A DNA stretch of 64,000 nucleotides from VXYL01 sp963666465 (GTDB taxonomy: Bacteria; Pseudomonadota; Gammaproteobacteria; Pseudomonadales; Azotimanducaceae). The notes below the pieces were generated by a model, which worked only from the letters and a program-made list of their open reading frames with translations, had not been told where the DNA came from and did not search any database. Made by a program: the position numbers and the translations under genes. Location: contig OY762824.1 of assembly GCA_963666465.1 (NCBI GenBank), positions 496,001-560,000 of the forward strand, given 5' to 3'. Shown here in pieces: positions 51,906-60,922 of this stretch; the first letter of the stretch is position 1; the number at the start of each line of letters is the position of its first letter.

Positions 51906-52670
51906 TCACTCAGGCTTTCGGAAGAGGAGGGTGTAGCGGTCGGTGTTGCCGGTTACCGACTTGCGGCCTACCTCGTAACGGAGTTCATCGTCGGGTCGGT
52001 AGTGGAGGTCGGAGTAGCTTTCCAGAACAAAGCCGGCCGCCTGCACTTCCTTGATGGTGCGGACCGGATCTTCCCGGCGCCAGCTTTCGCCCGTTTCGGG
52101 CTGCATGTGGCGGCGGGTGTGGTCCACCACGCCGTATGCGCCGCCGGGCTTGAGGGCCTTGAACACCGCGGCGTTGAGCATGGCGCGACCATCGCCCGTG
52201 AAGTTGTGCATGTTGCGGAAGGTGAGTGCCATGTCGAACTGGGCTTCGCCGAAGTCCATCGAGCCCATCGTGAAGCGGCGGGTGCCTTCGACGGCCTGGT
52301 AGTCGTCGTTGGGGATCACGTCGATGTCCCAGCCAGCCTCTTCGGCCACCTGGGCGACGTTCTGGGTGAAGATGGAGACCGCGAGGCGTCCGTTCTCCGC
52401 CAGCACCGGCGCGAGAATCTTCGTGTACCAACCGCCGCCGGGGAACAGCTCCAGCACATGCATGTCGTCGGTGAGGCCGAAGAACTTGAGCGTCTCCAAA
52501 GGTTTGCGGTTGGCATCCCGATCGGTTTCGGCTTCGGTGCGGATGTCTGCGGCGAGGGCGGCCTTGACCTTGTCGTCGATCTCGCCAGCCACGGCGAAGG
52601 TCGATGCCAAGGTGACGGCAACCGCGCCGGAGATGGTGCGGAAGAAAGTGCGAAGCAGGGAGGTTTTCAT
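51906..52670 (-). CDS. Predicted periplasmic class I SAM-dependent methyltransferase
   Basis: A 254-residue protein with a signal peptide (MKTSLLRTFFRTISGAVAV, cleaved near AVAGE). It then has DDMHVLELFPGGGWYTKILA, the SAM-binding motif I, and later MALTFRNMHNFTGDG and LKPGGAYGVVDHTRR, as in methyltransferases. The secreted form fits COG4798-like 'predicted methyltransferases', whose role is unknown. The start overlaps the dehydrogenase stop (ATGA), so it is the last gene of the ligase-dehydrogenase-methyltransferase operon. Confidence 0.85.
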   Translation of the reverse strand: MKTSLLRTFFRTISGAVAVTLASTFAVAGEIDDKVKAALAADIRTEAETDRDANRKPLETLKFFGLTDDMHVLELFPGGGWYTKILAPVLAENGRLAVSIFTQNVAQVAEEAGWDIDVIPNDDYQAVEGTRRFTMGSMDFGEAQFDMALTFRNMHNFTGDGRAMLNAAVFKALKPGGAYGVVDHTRRHMQPETGESWRREDPVRTIKEVQAAGFVLESYSDLHYRPDDELRYEVGRKSVTGNTDRYTLLFRKPE

Positions 52671-53746
52671 CGGTTCGGTCCTCGGTTCATCGGATAGGGC
52701 TGCCAGCGCTCGAGCGGCGTCTTCGGCAGCACGGTGGGATTGACGCAGCTCATCGGCCACCTGCCGCGCAGCACCAGCGAAACCTCGCGGCCCACGCGGC
52801 GCCTTGCGGTGGGGCGCATTCGGGTGGAGGCGGAGGCGACGTGCGGGGTGACGACCACGTTCGGCATGAACAGCAGCGGGTTCTGCGGGTCCGGCGGCTC
52901 CTGCTCGAGCACGTCGAGGCCGGCGGTTTGCACCTTGCCGCTGTTCAGTGCCTCGATGAGGTCCGTCTCCTTGATGATGGGGCCCCGCGCCGTGTTGACG
53001 ATGATCACATCGTCCTTCATGCGGGCGAAGGCGTCGGCGTTCAGCAGGTGGTGGGTCTCTTCATTGTGCGGCGAGTGGACGCTGATGTAGTCGGAGCGCT
53101 CGAGGAATTCGCCCCACGAGACCGGCTCGACGCCGTGCTCGCCCATGGTCAGCTCGCTGACGTAGGGGTCGTAGGCGATCACGTGCAGGCCGAAGGCCTT
53201 GGCGCGGGCGGCGGTGCAGCGCGCCACGTTGCCGAAGGAGAGCAGGCCCAGCGTGCGCCCCATCAGGCGCGGCGTGTGGTTGAGCTGCGGCCGGCCCTTG
53301 CCCCACTCGTTTTCGGCGGCAAGGATGTTCTGTTCCTTGGTGCGACGGATGGCGGAGAGCAGCAGCATCATGGCGTGGTCCGCCACCTCCTCGATGAATA
53401 CGTCCGGCGTGTTGGTGACGACGATGCCGGCGGCGGTGGCGGCTTCCACATCCACCATGTCCACGCCCACGCTGCCGAGGCCAATGACGACGCACTTCTC
53501 CAGGCGGTTGATGATCGCCTCGTCGAAGCGGATGCCCCAGGAGGTGATGACCGCATCGCAGTCGGCGGCGCCCTCGGCGAATGCCTCAGCGGTGGGGCTT
53601 TCCACCTCCACGATGTCGGCCACGGGGGCGAGCGCCTCGAGTTCGAGGGCGTAGCGCTCGGACAGGTCGGCCACGGCCGCCCGGCGGGGAAGCTGCATGG
53701 CGACCTTCTTTCCAGGGGCCTCGCTCTTTCCGGAGGACTCAGTCAT
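52667..53746 (-). CDS. D-2-hydroxyacid dehydrogenase-family protein
   Basis: A 359-residue NAD-dependent enzyme. The substrate-domain segment is VVIGLGSVGVDMVDVEAATA with GIVVTNTPDVFIEEVADHAM. The Rossmann motif is LGLLSFGNVARCTAARAKAF (GxGxxA replaced by SFGNVA). The catalytic Arg/Glu/His set is in IVNTARGPIIKETDLIEAL, VLEQEPPDPQNPLL and VVTPHVASAST. It should reduce 2-keto acids or oxidise 2-hydroxy acids such as phosphoglycerate or hydroxypyruvate analogues. It sits 55 bases after the ligase gene. The altered glycine motif suggests unusual cofactor geometry. Confidence 0.87.
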   Translation of the reverse strand: MTESSGKSEAPGKKVAMQLPRRAAVADLSERYALELEALAPVADIVEVESPTAEAFAEGAADCDAVITSWGIRFDEAIINRLEKCVVIGLGSVGVDMVDVEAATAAGIVVTNTPDVFIEEVADHAMMLLLSAIRRTKEQNILAAENEWGKGRPQLNHTPRLMGRTLGLLSFGNVARCTAARAKAFGLHVIAYDPYVSELTMGEHGVEPVSWGEFLERSDYISVHSPHNEETHHLLNADAFARMKDDVIIVNTARGPIIKETDLIEALNSGKVQTAGLDVLEQEPPDPQNPLLFMPNVVVTPHVASASTRMRPTARRRVGREVSLVLRGRWPMSCVNPTVLPKTPLERWQPYPMNRGPNR

Positions 53747-53801
53747 CGATGTTGAACCTTGTGCTGATTTGCTCGTGGTGCTTGAGGGCGGCGGCAAGCG
53801 A

Positions 53802-55544
53802 CTATTCGCCTGCCGCCAACTTGCGCACGGCCTCTTCCCGGAGACCGCGCTTGAATATCTTCTCCGAGGCGATGCGCGGCAGTTGCCCGCTGCGAATCCA
53901 CACATGCTCCGGCACCTTGAAGCGGGCAAGGTGCTCGGCGGCGTGGGCCTGGACGTCCTCGGTGGAGAGCGACATGCCGGGGTTTCGCGTCACCACGGCG
54001 GCGACCGTTTCGCCCAAGCGCTCGTCCGGCACGCCGAACACCGCCGCTTCCATGATGGCCGGATGCTCGTAGAGCACCGCCTCCACTTCCTGACAGCCGA
54101 TGTTCTCGCCGCCGCGCAGCACCATGTCCTTCAAGCGGTCGGTGATGAAGACGAAGCCTTCCTCGTCGATGTGGCCGATGTCGCCGGTGTGGACCCAGCC
54201 ATCGGTGAGCGCTTCGGCGGTGGCTTCGGGCTTGTTCCAGTATTCGCTGAAATTGTTGACGCCGTGAATCCAGAGTTCGCCGGTCTCGCCGGGGGCCGCG
54301 TCGGTGCCATCGGGCAGCACCGCCTTGACATGCACCAGAGGTTCCACGGCGCGACCGCAACTGCGGGGGCGCTCCATGAGGGCCGGGCCGCCGATGGTGG
54401 TGGCGAGGCCCTGGGTTTCGGTCATGCCCCAGCCGGTGCCGGCGGCGCCCTTGCCGATGGCCTTCTCGACTTGCCGCGACTGTTCCGGCGCCATCGGCGC
54501 ACCGCCTCCGCCGGCGCTCTTTAGGCTGGACAGATCGTAGCGGTCGCGATCCGGCGCCTGGGCGAGTTCCGCCGCCATCGTCGGCACGCCGTTGAACGTG
54601 GTGATGCGTTCCGCCTCGATGATGCGCATGGCTTCGGTGACATCCCACTTGTACATGCCCACCAGCTTGCGTCCGAAGCGAAAGGCGGAAAGGGCTTGCA
54701 CGACGAGGCCCGTGACGTGGAACAGCGGCACGCTGAGGATCAAGGACTGCTGGTGTGGCGATGGGGTTTCCGCCATCTGCCGCGTCATTTCGGGGTTCAT
54801 GGCCATGCCGACGGCGGCGCCGCACTCCCAGCCGAGCAGGGCATTGGTGATGGCGCGGTGGGTGGAAAGCACGCCCTTGGGATGCGCCGTGGAGCCGGAG
54901 GTGTAGAGGATGGTGGCGTTGTCCTCCGGGGCGAGGGGCGCCTCGGGCATCGTCGTGCCGGCGCCAGCAATGAAGTCCTCCCAAGTCGGCAGGCCGTCTT
55001 GCTGGTGGCGGATGGTGACGATGTTGAGAGCCTTCAGCGTGGGGGAGCGCGAGGGGCCTCCCCTCGCCAGAGAGCCGGTCCTGTGCGGCAGCAGGCGTTC
55101 GGTGCGCTCGATGTCGGTGAAGAGCAGCTTCAGGCCGCTGTCTTCAATGCCATACACCAGCTCTTCGCCGCTCCACCAGGCGTTGAGGGCCACCGCCACT
55201 GCGCCCATGGACGTGATGCCCATGAAAGCGACGATCCATTCGGGATAGTTGCGCGCCGCGATGCCGACTCGCTCGCCCGGGGCAATGCCGTGTTCGACAA
55301 GCGCATTGGCGACGCGGGCAGCGTCCTGCCAGATGGCGCCGAAGGTCAGCCGGGTGTCTTCATAGACGTAGAAATCCGCGTCCGCGTGGGCGAGCCCCTG
55401 GCGGTAGAGTTCCCGCAGGTTCGCCGGCGCGTTGGCGAACACCGTGAAGCGCTCGCCACGGATGGTCTCGGTGCGTGTCTCGAACGGCTGTCCCGGTGCC
55501 GTGACTTGGGCGATGGCGTCTGCCCGATCGATCGCCAAAGGCAA
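53802..55544 (-). CDS. AMP-dependent acyl-CoA synthetase/ligase (ANL superfamily)
   Basis: A 580-residue ligase. The P-loop-like AMP motif is ATILYTSGSTAHPKGVLSTH, followed by LSVPLFHVTGLVVQALSAF. Then come GTGWGMTETQGLATTIGG (A5), HTGDIGHIDEEGFVFITDR (A7-A8) and KMV-like RLKDMVLRGGENI, ending near SEKIFKRGLREEAV with the catalytic Lys. It should activate a fatty or aromatic acid with ATP and CoA. It is the first gene of the minus-strand operon with the dehydrogenase and methyltransferase. A short unusual insert (RTGSLARGGPSRSPTLK) lies before the AMP motif. Confidence 0.88.
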   Translation of the reverse strand: MPLAIDRADAIAQVTAPGQPFETRTETIRGERFTVFANAPANLRELYRQGLAHADADFYVYEDTRLTFGAIWQDAARVANALVEHGIAPGERVGIAARNYPEWIVAFMGITSMGAVAVALNAWWSGEELVYGIEDSGLKLLFTDIERTERLLPHRTGSLARGGPSRSPTLKALNIVTIRHQQDGLPTWEDFIAGAGTTMPEAPLAPEDNATILYTSGSTAHPKGVLSTHRAITNALLGWECGAAVGMAMNPEMTRQMAETPSPHQQSLILSVPLFHVTGLVVQALSAFRFGRKLVGMYKWDVTEAMRIIEAERITTFNGVPTMAAELAQAPDRDRYDLSSLKSAGGGGAPMAPEQSRQVEKAIGKGAAGTGWGMTETQGLATTIGGPALMERPRSCGRAVEPLVHVKAVLPDGTDAAPGETGELWIHGVNNFSEYWNKPEATAEALTDGWVHTGDIGHIDEEGFVFITDRLKDMVLRGGENIGCQEVEAVLYEHPAIMEAAVFGVPDERLGETVAAVVTRNPGMSLSTEDVQAHAAEHLARFKVPEHVWIRSGQLPRIASEKIFKRGLREEAVRKLAAGE

Positions 55545-55799
55545 TGCTCCCCTCCTGGCAAGCCGCGCAATCTACCAGAATGGGCGGGGGTCTTGTCGGT
55601 TTGGGTGGCATTGGGCCCCTGGGAGGTTGCCCCTTGCGAGAACCCCGGCGGTGACGTGCCCCGAAGGGCTCGCCCCCAACCTCCCCCTTGGGGGGGGAAG
55701 TCGCAGAAGGTGTAGCCTTTCGTGGCGGGGTTGGTGCGCCGCCGACGCTTGACCAGCGTCGCTTGCGTCCGTCTCGTGTTGAGAAGGGGGCTACAAGGA

Positions 55800-56648
55800 A
55801 TGGAAGAACGCGGCTCTGCGATGGCGCGCCTTCCGGGCGTGCTGGCCCGGCTTGTTCGCGACCCGCTCTTTGCCTTCGTGCTGATTGGCGGGGCGGTCTT
55901 TCTTGCGGACGCGCTTTGGCAGGGGCGGTCGGAAGATCGGGTGGTGGTGACCGCGGGGGATGTGAATCTGCTGGCGGAGCTTTGGGCAAGCGGCACCGGC
56001 CGTCCGCCTACGTCGGGCGAACTCGACAGCCTCGTCGAGAACCACATTACGGAAGAGAGGATGGTGCGGGAGGCGCGGCGGCTGGGGCTCGACCGCAATG
56101 ATTCCATCATCCGCCGCCGCTTGGCACAGAAGCTCACGTTTCTGGTGGAGGACCTGGCCGGGCTCGATCCTGCCACGGAGGAGGAGCTTCGGACGTGGTT
56201 TGAGGCACGGCGTGGGCAGTATGAGCAGCCAGTCCGGGTGACGTTCGATCACATCTACTTTCGCGGCGATGCCGGCAACAGGGCGGCGGCAACGGCACGG
56301 GCGGCGCTCGAGGATGCGGATTCGTCGGCGTGGCGTGAACTTGGTGATCCGTCGCTGCTTGCGCGTACCTACAAGGGTGCGTCGCGGGAGGGGGTGTGCA
56401 GCGATTTCGGGCCGGCGTTCTGCGACGCTCTCGAGGACGTGGCGCCGGGACCGGCGTGGCAAGGCCCGCTGCCATCGACCTACGGCGCGCACTTGGTTCG
56501 CGTCATCAAGAGGACGCCCGCCGGGCTGCCGGACTACGAAACCGTTCGCGACCGAGTGCGCGCCGACCACGAGCAGGAACTGCGCGCGCAGGCTGGCGCC
56601 GACCTGCTCGAAGGGTTGCGGGAGCGTTACCCCGCGGAGTTGCCATGA
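55800..56648 (+). CDS. PpiC-type (parvulin-like) peptidyl-prolyl isomerase, membrane anchored
   Basis: A 282-residue protein with one N-terminal transmembrane helix (PLFAFVLIGGAVFLADALW). A SurA/PpiD-like chaperone region follows (ELDSLVENHITEERMVREAR), then a degenerate parvulin domain from VRVTFDHIYFRGDAGNRAAA to YGAHLVRVIKRTPA. AAGGGGG precedes the ATG at 55800; an in-frame ATG at 55821 is possible. Its stop overlaps the HupE-like gene (ATGA). Such isomerase-HupE pairs are common, so the isomerase may help fold the partner or a metal-delivery protein in the periplasm. Confidence 0.85.
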   Translation: MEERGSAMARLPGVLARLVRDPLFAFVLIGGAVFLADALWQGRSEDRVVVTAGDVNLLAELWASGTGRPPTSGELDSLVENHITEERMVREARRLGLDRNDSIIRRRLAQKLTFLVEDLAGLDPATEEELRTWFEARRGQYEQPVRVTFDHIYFRGDAGNRAAATARAALEDADSSAWRELGDPSLLARTYKGASREGVCSDFGPAFCDALEDVAPGPAWQGPLPSTYGAHLVRVIKRTPAGLPDYETVRDRVRADHEQELRAQAGADLLEGLRERYPAELP

Positions 56649-57751
56649 CGCGCCTTGTGGCGAAGCTCGCGTTGCATGTTCGAAACGTGGGCAAATTCCG
56701 AAACGTGGGTAAAGAGGTTACCCCGCGGAGTTGCCGTGACGCTGGGGCCCTCCGAGGGAAGGTGCTGGCGACCGGCTGCCTTCTTCTGTGCGCTGTCCTG
56801 ATGCTGCCGGCCGCTCCGGCGCCCGCACACGAGATCAAGCCAGCGTTTCTGCGCATCGACGCCGCGTCGGAGACGGACTACGCCGTTGTCTGGAAGCGGC
56901 CCTTCGGCGCCACGGGACCCCTCGCATTGCGGCCCGTGCTGCCGGAGGGGTGCGCGGCGACGGCCGGTGGCATCGAATTCATCCAGGGCGATTCCCTTGT
57001 GCGCCGGGATGCCGTGCATTGTCCGGAAGGCATGGACGGCAAGGTGCTCGGCATCGAGGGCGCCGCCGTTGGCATGGCCGACGTGATGGTGCAGGTGACG
57101 CTGGCGGATGGCCGCCGGATCAGTGGCGTCATCGGTCGCAACCGGCAAGAGCTTGCCGTCGGCGGCGGCGGGGCGCCGGTGGCCGACTATCTCCTCATTG
57201 GCGTCCGCCACCTCCTGCTCGGTGCCGACCATGTGCTGTTCGTGCTTTGCCTTCTCTACCTGCTCGGCACCGAACGGCTCGGTCCGCTGGTGCGCACCGT
57301 AACGGCCTTCACGGTGGCGCACAGCATCACGCTGGCGCTTTCGGCGCTCGATGTCGTGCGCCTCCCCATAGCTCCGGTGGAAGCGGTCATTGCCCTTTCC
57401 ATCGCCTTCGTGGCGGCGGAGAAGCTGCGCGGAACCGCGGGCACGATCGCCAGCGAGCACGCTTGGGTGGTGGCTTTCCTGTTCGGACTCCTGCACGGCT
57501 TCGGCTTTGCCGGCGCCTTGGCCGAGATCGGCCTGCCGCCGGGCCAGGCAGCGTTGAGCCTGCTCCTGTTCAATCTGGGCGTGGAACTGGGGCAGCTCGC
57601 GGTGGTTGTCGCGGTGGTGGGACTCGTGCGCCTTGCCACGGGCCGCATCGAAGTGCCGGCTCGGCTCGTGCGGGCGCCGCTCTACGTTGCCGGGGGGCTA
57701 TCGGCGTTCTGGTTCCTGTCGCGCACCGCCACCATCTTCACGCCCGTCTGA
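56645..57751 (+). CDS. HupE/UreJ-family membrane protein
   Basis: About 368 residues from ATG 56645, which overlaps the isomerase stop. A more natural start may be GTG 56762, giving MLATGCLLLCAVLMLPAAPA as a clean signal peptide. The periplasmic beta-rich domain runs through EIKPAFLRIDAASETDYAV. The C-terminal membrane domain carries LLIGVRHLLLGADHVLFVLC, TAFTVAHSITLALSAL and VAFLFGLLHGFGFAGALAEI, the HupE/UreJ signature histidines. It may carry Ni or Co across the membrane. A 19 bp direct repeat (56626-56644 and 56717-56735) flanks the annotated start and may have extended the N-terminus. Confidence 0.85.
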   Translation: MTRLVAKLALHVRNVGKFRNVGKEVTPRSCRDAGALRGKVLATGCLLLCAVLMLPAAPAPAHEIKPAFLRIDAASETDYAVVWKRPFGATGPLALRPVLPEGCAATAGGIEFIQGDSLVRRDAVHCPEGMDGKVLGIEGAAVGMADVMVQVTLADGRRISGVIGRNRQELAVGGGGAPVADYLLIGVRHLLLGADHVLFVLCLLYLLGTERLGPLVRTVTAFTVAHSITLALSALDVVRLPIAPVEAVIALSIAFVAAEKLRGTAGTIASEHAWVVAFLFGLLHGFGFAGALAEIGLPPGQAALSLLLFNLGVELGQLAVVVAVVGLVRLATGRIEVPARLVRAPLYVAGGLSAFWFLSRTATIFTPV

Positions 57752-57769
57752 GCTTCACGCCCGTCTGAG
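57736..57769. repeat. 17 bp tandem duplication across the HupE-like stop codon
   Basis: The unit cttcacgcccgtctgag occurs twice in direct succession (57736-57752 and 57753-57769). It carries the last codons and the TGA of the HupE-like gene. It looks like replication slippage. The second copy is out of use. Confidence 0.8.
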
Positions 57770-58143
57770 CCAACGGCCACAAGGGACACGCCTGGCGGCA
57801 GGGACAGGCGCACCCTTCGGGCGCGTCGGCGAGATGCCCTCTCTCCAGAGTATGCGGAATACCCGTTCTCAGGGAAGCGTAGGCCCTCTCCTATCACTCT
57901 CCCCTTCGGAGGGGGCAGACTGTGCCGATGTCCGCGCCGTTCTGCGCCCCAGGGTTTGCAACACGCGTCAAATGCCAACCGGCCAGCGCCACAAGAACCG
58001 TTGCCTTTCGGCAACGCTTCCTGCCCCAGCCCAAGCCGTCCTGTCACCCTGTCGGCATTCGGCCAGCTTGCGCCGTCCGAAGTCCGACAGGCTGCTAGGC
58101 GCGGTGATAATCTTGACGGACGCATCACGACTGGGGAGTCGGA
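57770..58143. other. Intergenic gap with IS end and REP-like remnant
   Basis: About 370 bases without a gene. It holds a worn REP-like arm, gagatgccctctctccagag (about 57830-57850), and near its end the lone IS1182-type terminus described separately. GGGGAG before 58144 is the ribosome-binding site of the next gene. Nothing else was recognised. Confidence 0.55.
58045..58094. repeat. Solo IS1182-type end, possibly a tiny inverted-repeat element
   Basis: aagtccgacaggctg (58080-58094) followed by CTAG (58095-58098) is identical to the end of the complete IS at 47430-47444. About 35 bases to the left, caccctgtcggcatt (58045-58059) resembles the opposite end cagcctgtcggactt with a few changes. 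No transposase remains. It is either the scar of a deleted copy or a very short non-autonomous element. Confidence 0.6.
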
Positions 58144-59943
58144 ATGGGCATTCGCGACATGAGGCGATTCGGGCTGCTGTTGGGTGTGGCGATGGCGGCT
58201 ACCGTGGCCGCGGACGAGCATCCCAGGGCGCTGTTCGGCGATCTGCACGTCCACACGCGCTATTCGTTCGACGCCTACCTCTTTGGCACCATGACCACGC
58301 CAGACGACGCCTATCGCTTCGCCAAGGGCGAGGCAATGGAGCATTCGGCCGGGTTCGACATCCAGCTGGACCGACCGCTCGATTTCTTTGCCGTCACCGA
58401 CCATGCCTTCTACCTCGGCATGTTCTCCGCCTGGCAGGACCCAGAGCACCCAGATGGCGACAACCCCGACGTGCGCAGGTGCGCCGACGCCAACACGGTC
58501 GAGGAACGCGCCTGGGCATTCCGCGGCTGCTTCCCGCTGCTCGACGAAATCGGCCGCGAGGAGGACTCCCGCACCGCCTGGCAGGCGATTCAGGAAGCCG
58601 CCGCCCGGCACAACGACCCCGGCAACTTCACCACTTTCGTCGCGTACGAATACACCTCGTCGGCGCCGGACGGCGGCAACCTGCACCGCAACGTCTTCTA
58701 TCGCGGCGAGGAAGCGCCGCCGTTGCCGTTCAGCCGGCTCGATTCGCTCAATCCCGAAGACTTGTGGTCGTGGATGGACGGCCTGCGCGACGAGAGCGGC
58801 ATCGACGCCATCGCCATTCCCCACAACTCCAACGGTTCGGGCGGCAACATGTTCGACCGCGTGAAGTTCGAGGGCGACCCACTCGATGCCGCGTATGCCG
58901 AACAGCGGATGCGCAACGAGCCGCTGGTGGAAATCACCCAGATCAAGGGCACATCCGACACCCACCCCTTCCTGTCGCTGAATGACGAATGGGCCGACTT
59001 CGAGATCATGCCCTACCACGTGGCGAGCTGGGTGCGCAGCCGCCCGCAGGGAAGCTACGTGCGCGAGGCATGGATGAACGGCCTCGCGATGGAGCAGGCC
59101 GACGGCTTCAACCCCTACCGCTTCGGCGTCGTCGGCGCCAGCGACACGCACAACTCCGGCGACCAGATGGACGAAGACCGCTTCGTCGGCAAGCTCGGCA
59201 AACTGGATAACCCGGCCTACCGGCGCGGCGCGGTGCCGGGAGGGGAGAGCGAGGCTGGCGATCCGACCTACGTCAACAACTACTACCGCACTTGGAGCGC
59301 CTCTGGCCTGGCTGGCGTGTGGGCGGCGGAGAACACCCGCGACGCCATCTTCGACGCCTTCCGCCGCAAGGAGACCTTCGCCACCACCGGCCCGCGCATC
59401 AAGGCACGCCTGATGGCCGGCAATCCCGGCGAGGGCGGGATGGGCGAAGACCCGGCGCAATGGATCATGGACAACGGCGTCGTGCAGGGCGCCGACATGG
59501 CCGCCGGCGATGCGTCGCCAGCGTTCCTCGCCTGGGCGATGGCGGACCCCGTGGGCACGCGCCTGCAGCGGCTGCAAGTCATCAAGGGCTGGGTGGACGA
59601 TGGCCGCACCCACGAGAAGGTGTTCGACGTTGCCTGTTCCGACGGCCTCGAGGTCGATCCCGGAACCCGCCGCTGCCCGGACAACGGCGCGGAGGTGAAC
59701 ACGGAGGATTGCAGCATCACCGAGGGCGTCGGCGCCGCTGAACTCCGCACCGTCTGGAGCGACCCCGAATACGACCCAGGCCAGCACGCCTTCTATTACG
59801 TCCGTGTGCTCGAAAACCCCACCTGCCGCTGGTCCACCTGGGACGCCATCCGCGCCGAAGTCGCACCCCGCACGGGCACTCCGCCGACCATCCAGGAACG
59901 CGCCTGGACCTCCCCAATCTGGGTAAGCCAAGGCGGAGAGTAG
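58144..59943 (+). CDS. DUF3604 protein, PHP-like metal hydrolase
   Basis: A 599-residue protein with a signal peptide (FGLLLGVAMAATVAADEH). It then has the PHP-like metal motif LFGDLHVHTRYSFDAYLFG (HxH), FFAVTDHAFYLGMF, IDAIAIPHNSNGSGGN, FGVVGASDTHNSGDQ and RRKETFATTGPRI. These are the DUF3604 blocks. The family is periplasmic and uncharacterised, probably a metal-dependent hydrolase. GGGGAG precedes the ATG at 58144. It opens a plus-strand run with the aldolase and the dienelactone hydrolase. Confidence 0.9.
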   Translation: MGIRDMRRFGLLLGVAMAATVAADEHPRALFGDLHVHTRYSFDAYLFGTMTTPDDAYRFAKGEAMEHSAGFDIQLDRPLDFFAVTDHAFYLGMFSAWQDPEHPDGDNPDVRRCADANTVEERAWAFRGCFPLLDEIGREEDSRTAWQAIQEAAARHNDPGNFTTFVAYEYTSSAPDGGNLHRNVFYRGEEAPPLPFSRLDSLNPEDLWSWMDGLRDESGIDAIAIPHNSNGSGGNMFDRVKFEGDPLDAAYAEQRMRNEPLVEITQIKGTSDTHPFLSLNDEWADFEIMPYHVASWVRSRPQGSYVREAWMNGLAMEQADGFNPYRFGVVGASDTHNSGDQMDEDRFVGKLGKLDNPAYRRGAVPGGESEAGDPTYVNNYYRTWSASGLAGVWAAENTRDAIFDAFRRKETFATTGPRIKARLMAGNPGEGGMGEDPAQWIMDNGVVQGADMAAGDASPAFLAWAMADPVGTRLQRLQVIKGWVDDGRTHEKVFDVACSDGLEVDPGTRRCPDNGAEVNTEDCSITEGVGAAELRTVWSDPEYDPGQHAFYYVRVLENPTCRWSTWDAIRAEVAPRTGTPPTIQERAWTSPIWVSQGGE

Positions 59944-60132
59944 GGTGCCCTTTTGGAGGGAGGACACGACGCAAGCCCGTCGCCCTGAGCTTTCTGGAGG
60001 GAGGGCATCTTGCCGACGCGCCCGAAGGGCGGCCCCTGCGCGCCGCGAGGCGCGTCCTTGGACGATGTGCGCCTTGCCAATCCCGCCAAGAAAGGCGTGG
60101 TAGGGTTCGGCGCTTTTCTGCAAGGGGAAACC

Positions 60133-60921
60133 ATGAGAGAGAACAGGGCGCTTGCCACTTGGCAGGCAGGTGGGCAAACCGTGGGTGGCTGGCTTTCCAT
60201 TGGCAATGCCTACACGGCGGAGACCATGGCTGGGCTTGGCTTCGACTGGCTGTGCATCGACTTGCAGCATGGGATGCTGAGCTACGACGACCTCACCTAC
60301 ATGCTGCCGGCCATCTCCACCAGCGACACGGTGCCGTTCGTGCGGGTGCCCTGGAACGAGCCCTACGAAATCATGAAGGCGCTCGATGCCGGCGCCTTCG
60401 GCGTCATCGTGCCGATGGTGAACAACCGCGCGGAGGCGGAGCTTGCCGTCTCCGCCTGCCGCTATCCGCCGGACGGCCAGCGCTCGTTTGGCCCCATCCG
60501 GGCGGCCATGTACGGCGGCCCGGGGTACATGCACGAGGCCAACGGACAGATGGCCTGCATCGCCATGGTGGAGACCGCCGAGGGCATCGCCAACCTCGAG
60601 GCGATCGCTTCCACGCCGGGTCTCGACGCCATCTACATCGGCCCAGCCGACCTTGCCTTCGCTCTGGGCCTGAAACCGGGACAGGACGACGAGCAACTGC
60701 ACATCGACACCGTGGCGAACATCCTCGCCACCTGCCACAGGCACGGCATCGCCGCTGGCATCCACACGGGCAGCCTGGCGCGAACGCAGCAATACCTGGA
60801 GCAGGGCTTCAACCTCGTGAATCTCGGCACGGACGGCGCCTTCATGGCACGCAGCGCGGCCTCCGAACTCGCCCAGGCGAAGCAGACGGCGGAGAAACAG
60901 CGCGAGAGCCGCGGCTACTGA
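60133..60921 (+). CDS. HpcH/HpaI aldolase/citrate lyase-family protein
   Basis: A 262-residue TIM-barrel enzyme. Family motifs are GGWLSIGNAYTAETMAGLGF, WLCIDLQHGMLSYDDL (metal and base region), VPFVRVPWNEPYEIMKALDA, GAFGVIVPMVNNRAEAEL, CIAMVETAEGIANLEAI (metal Glu) and AIYIGPADLAFALGL (metal Asp). It cleaves or forms C-C bonds of 2-oxo acids such as 4-hydroxy-2-oxo acids. The ATG at 60133 has AGGGGAAA before it. The dienelactone hydrolase starts 1 base after the stop, so the two are one operon and probably successive catabolic steps. Confidence 0.9.
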   Translation: MRENRALATWQAGGQTVGGWLSIGNAYTAETMAGLGFDWLCIDLQHGMLSYDDLTYMLPAISTSDTVPFVRVPWNEPYEIMKALDAGAFGVIVPMVNNRAEAELAVSACRYPPDGQRSFGPIRAAMYGGPGYMHEANGQMACIAMVETAEGIANLEAIASTPGLDAIYIGPADLAFALGLKPGQDDEQLHIDTVANILATCHRHGIAAGIHTGSLARTQQYLEQGFNLVNLGTDGAFMARSAASELAQAKQTAEKQRESRGY

Positions 60922-60922
60922 C

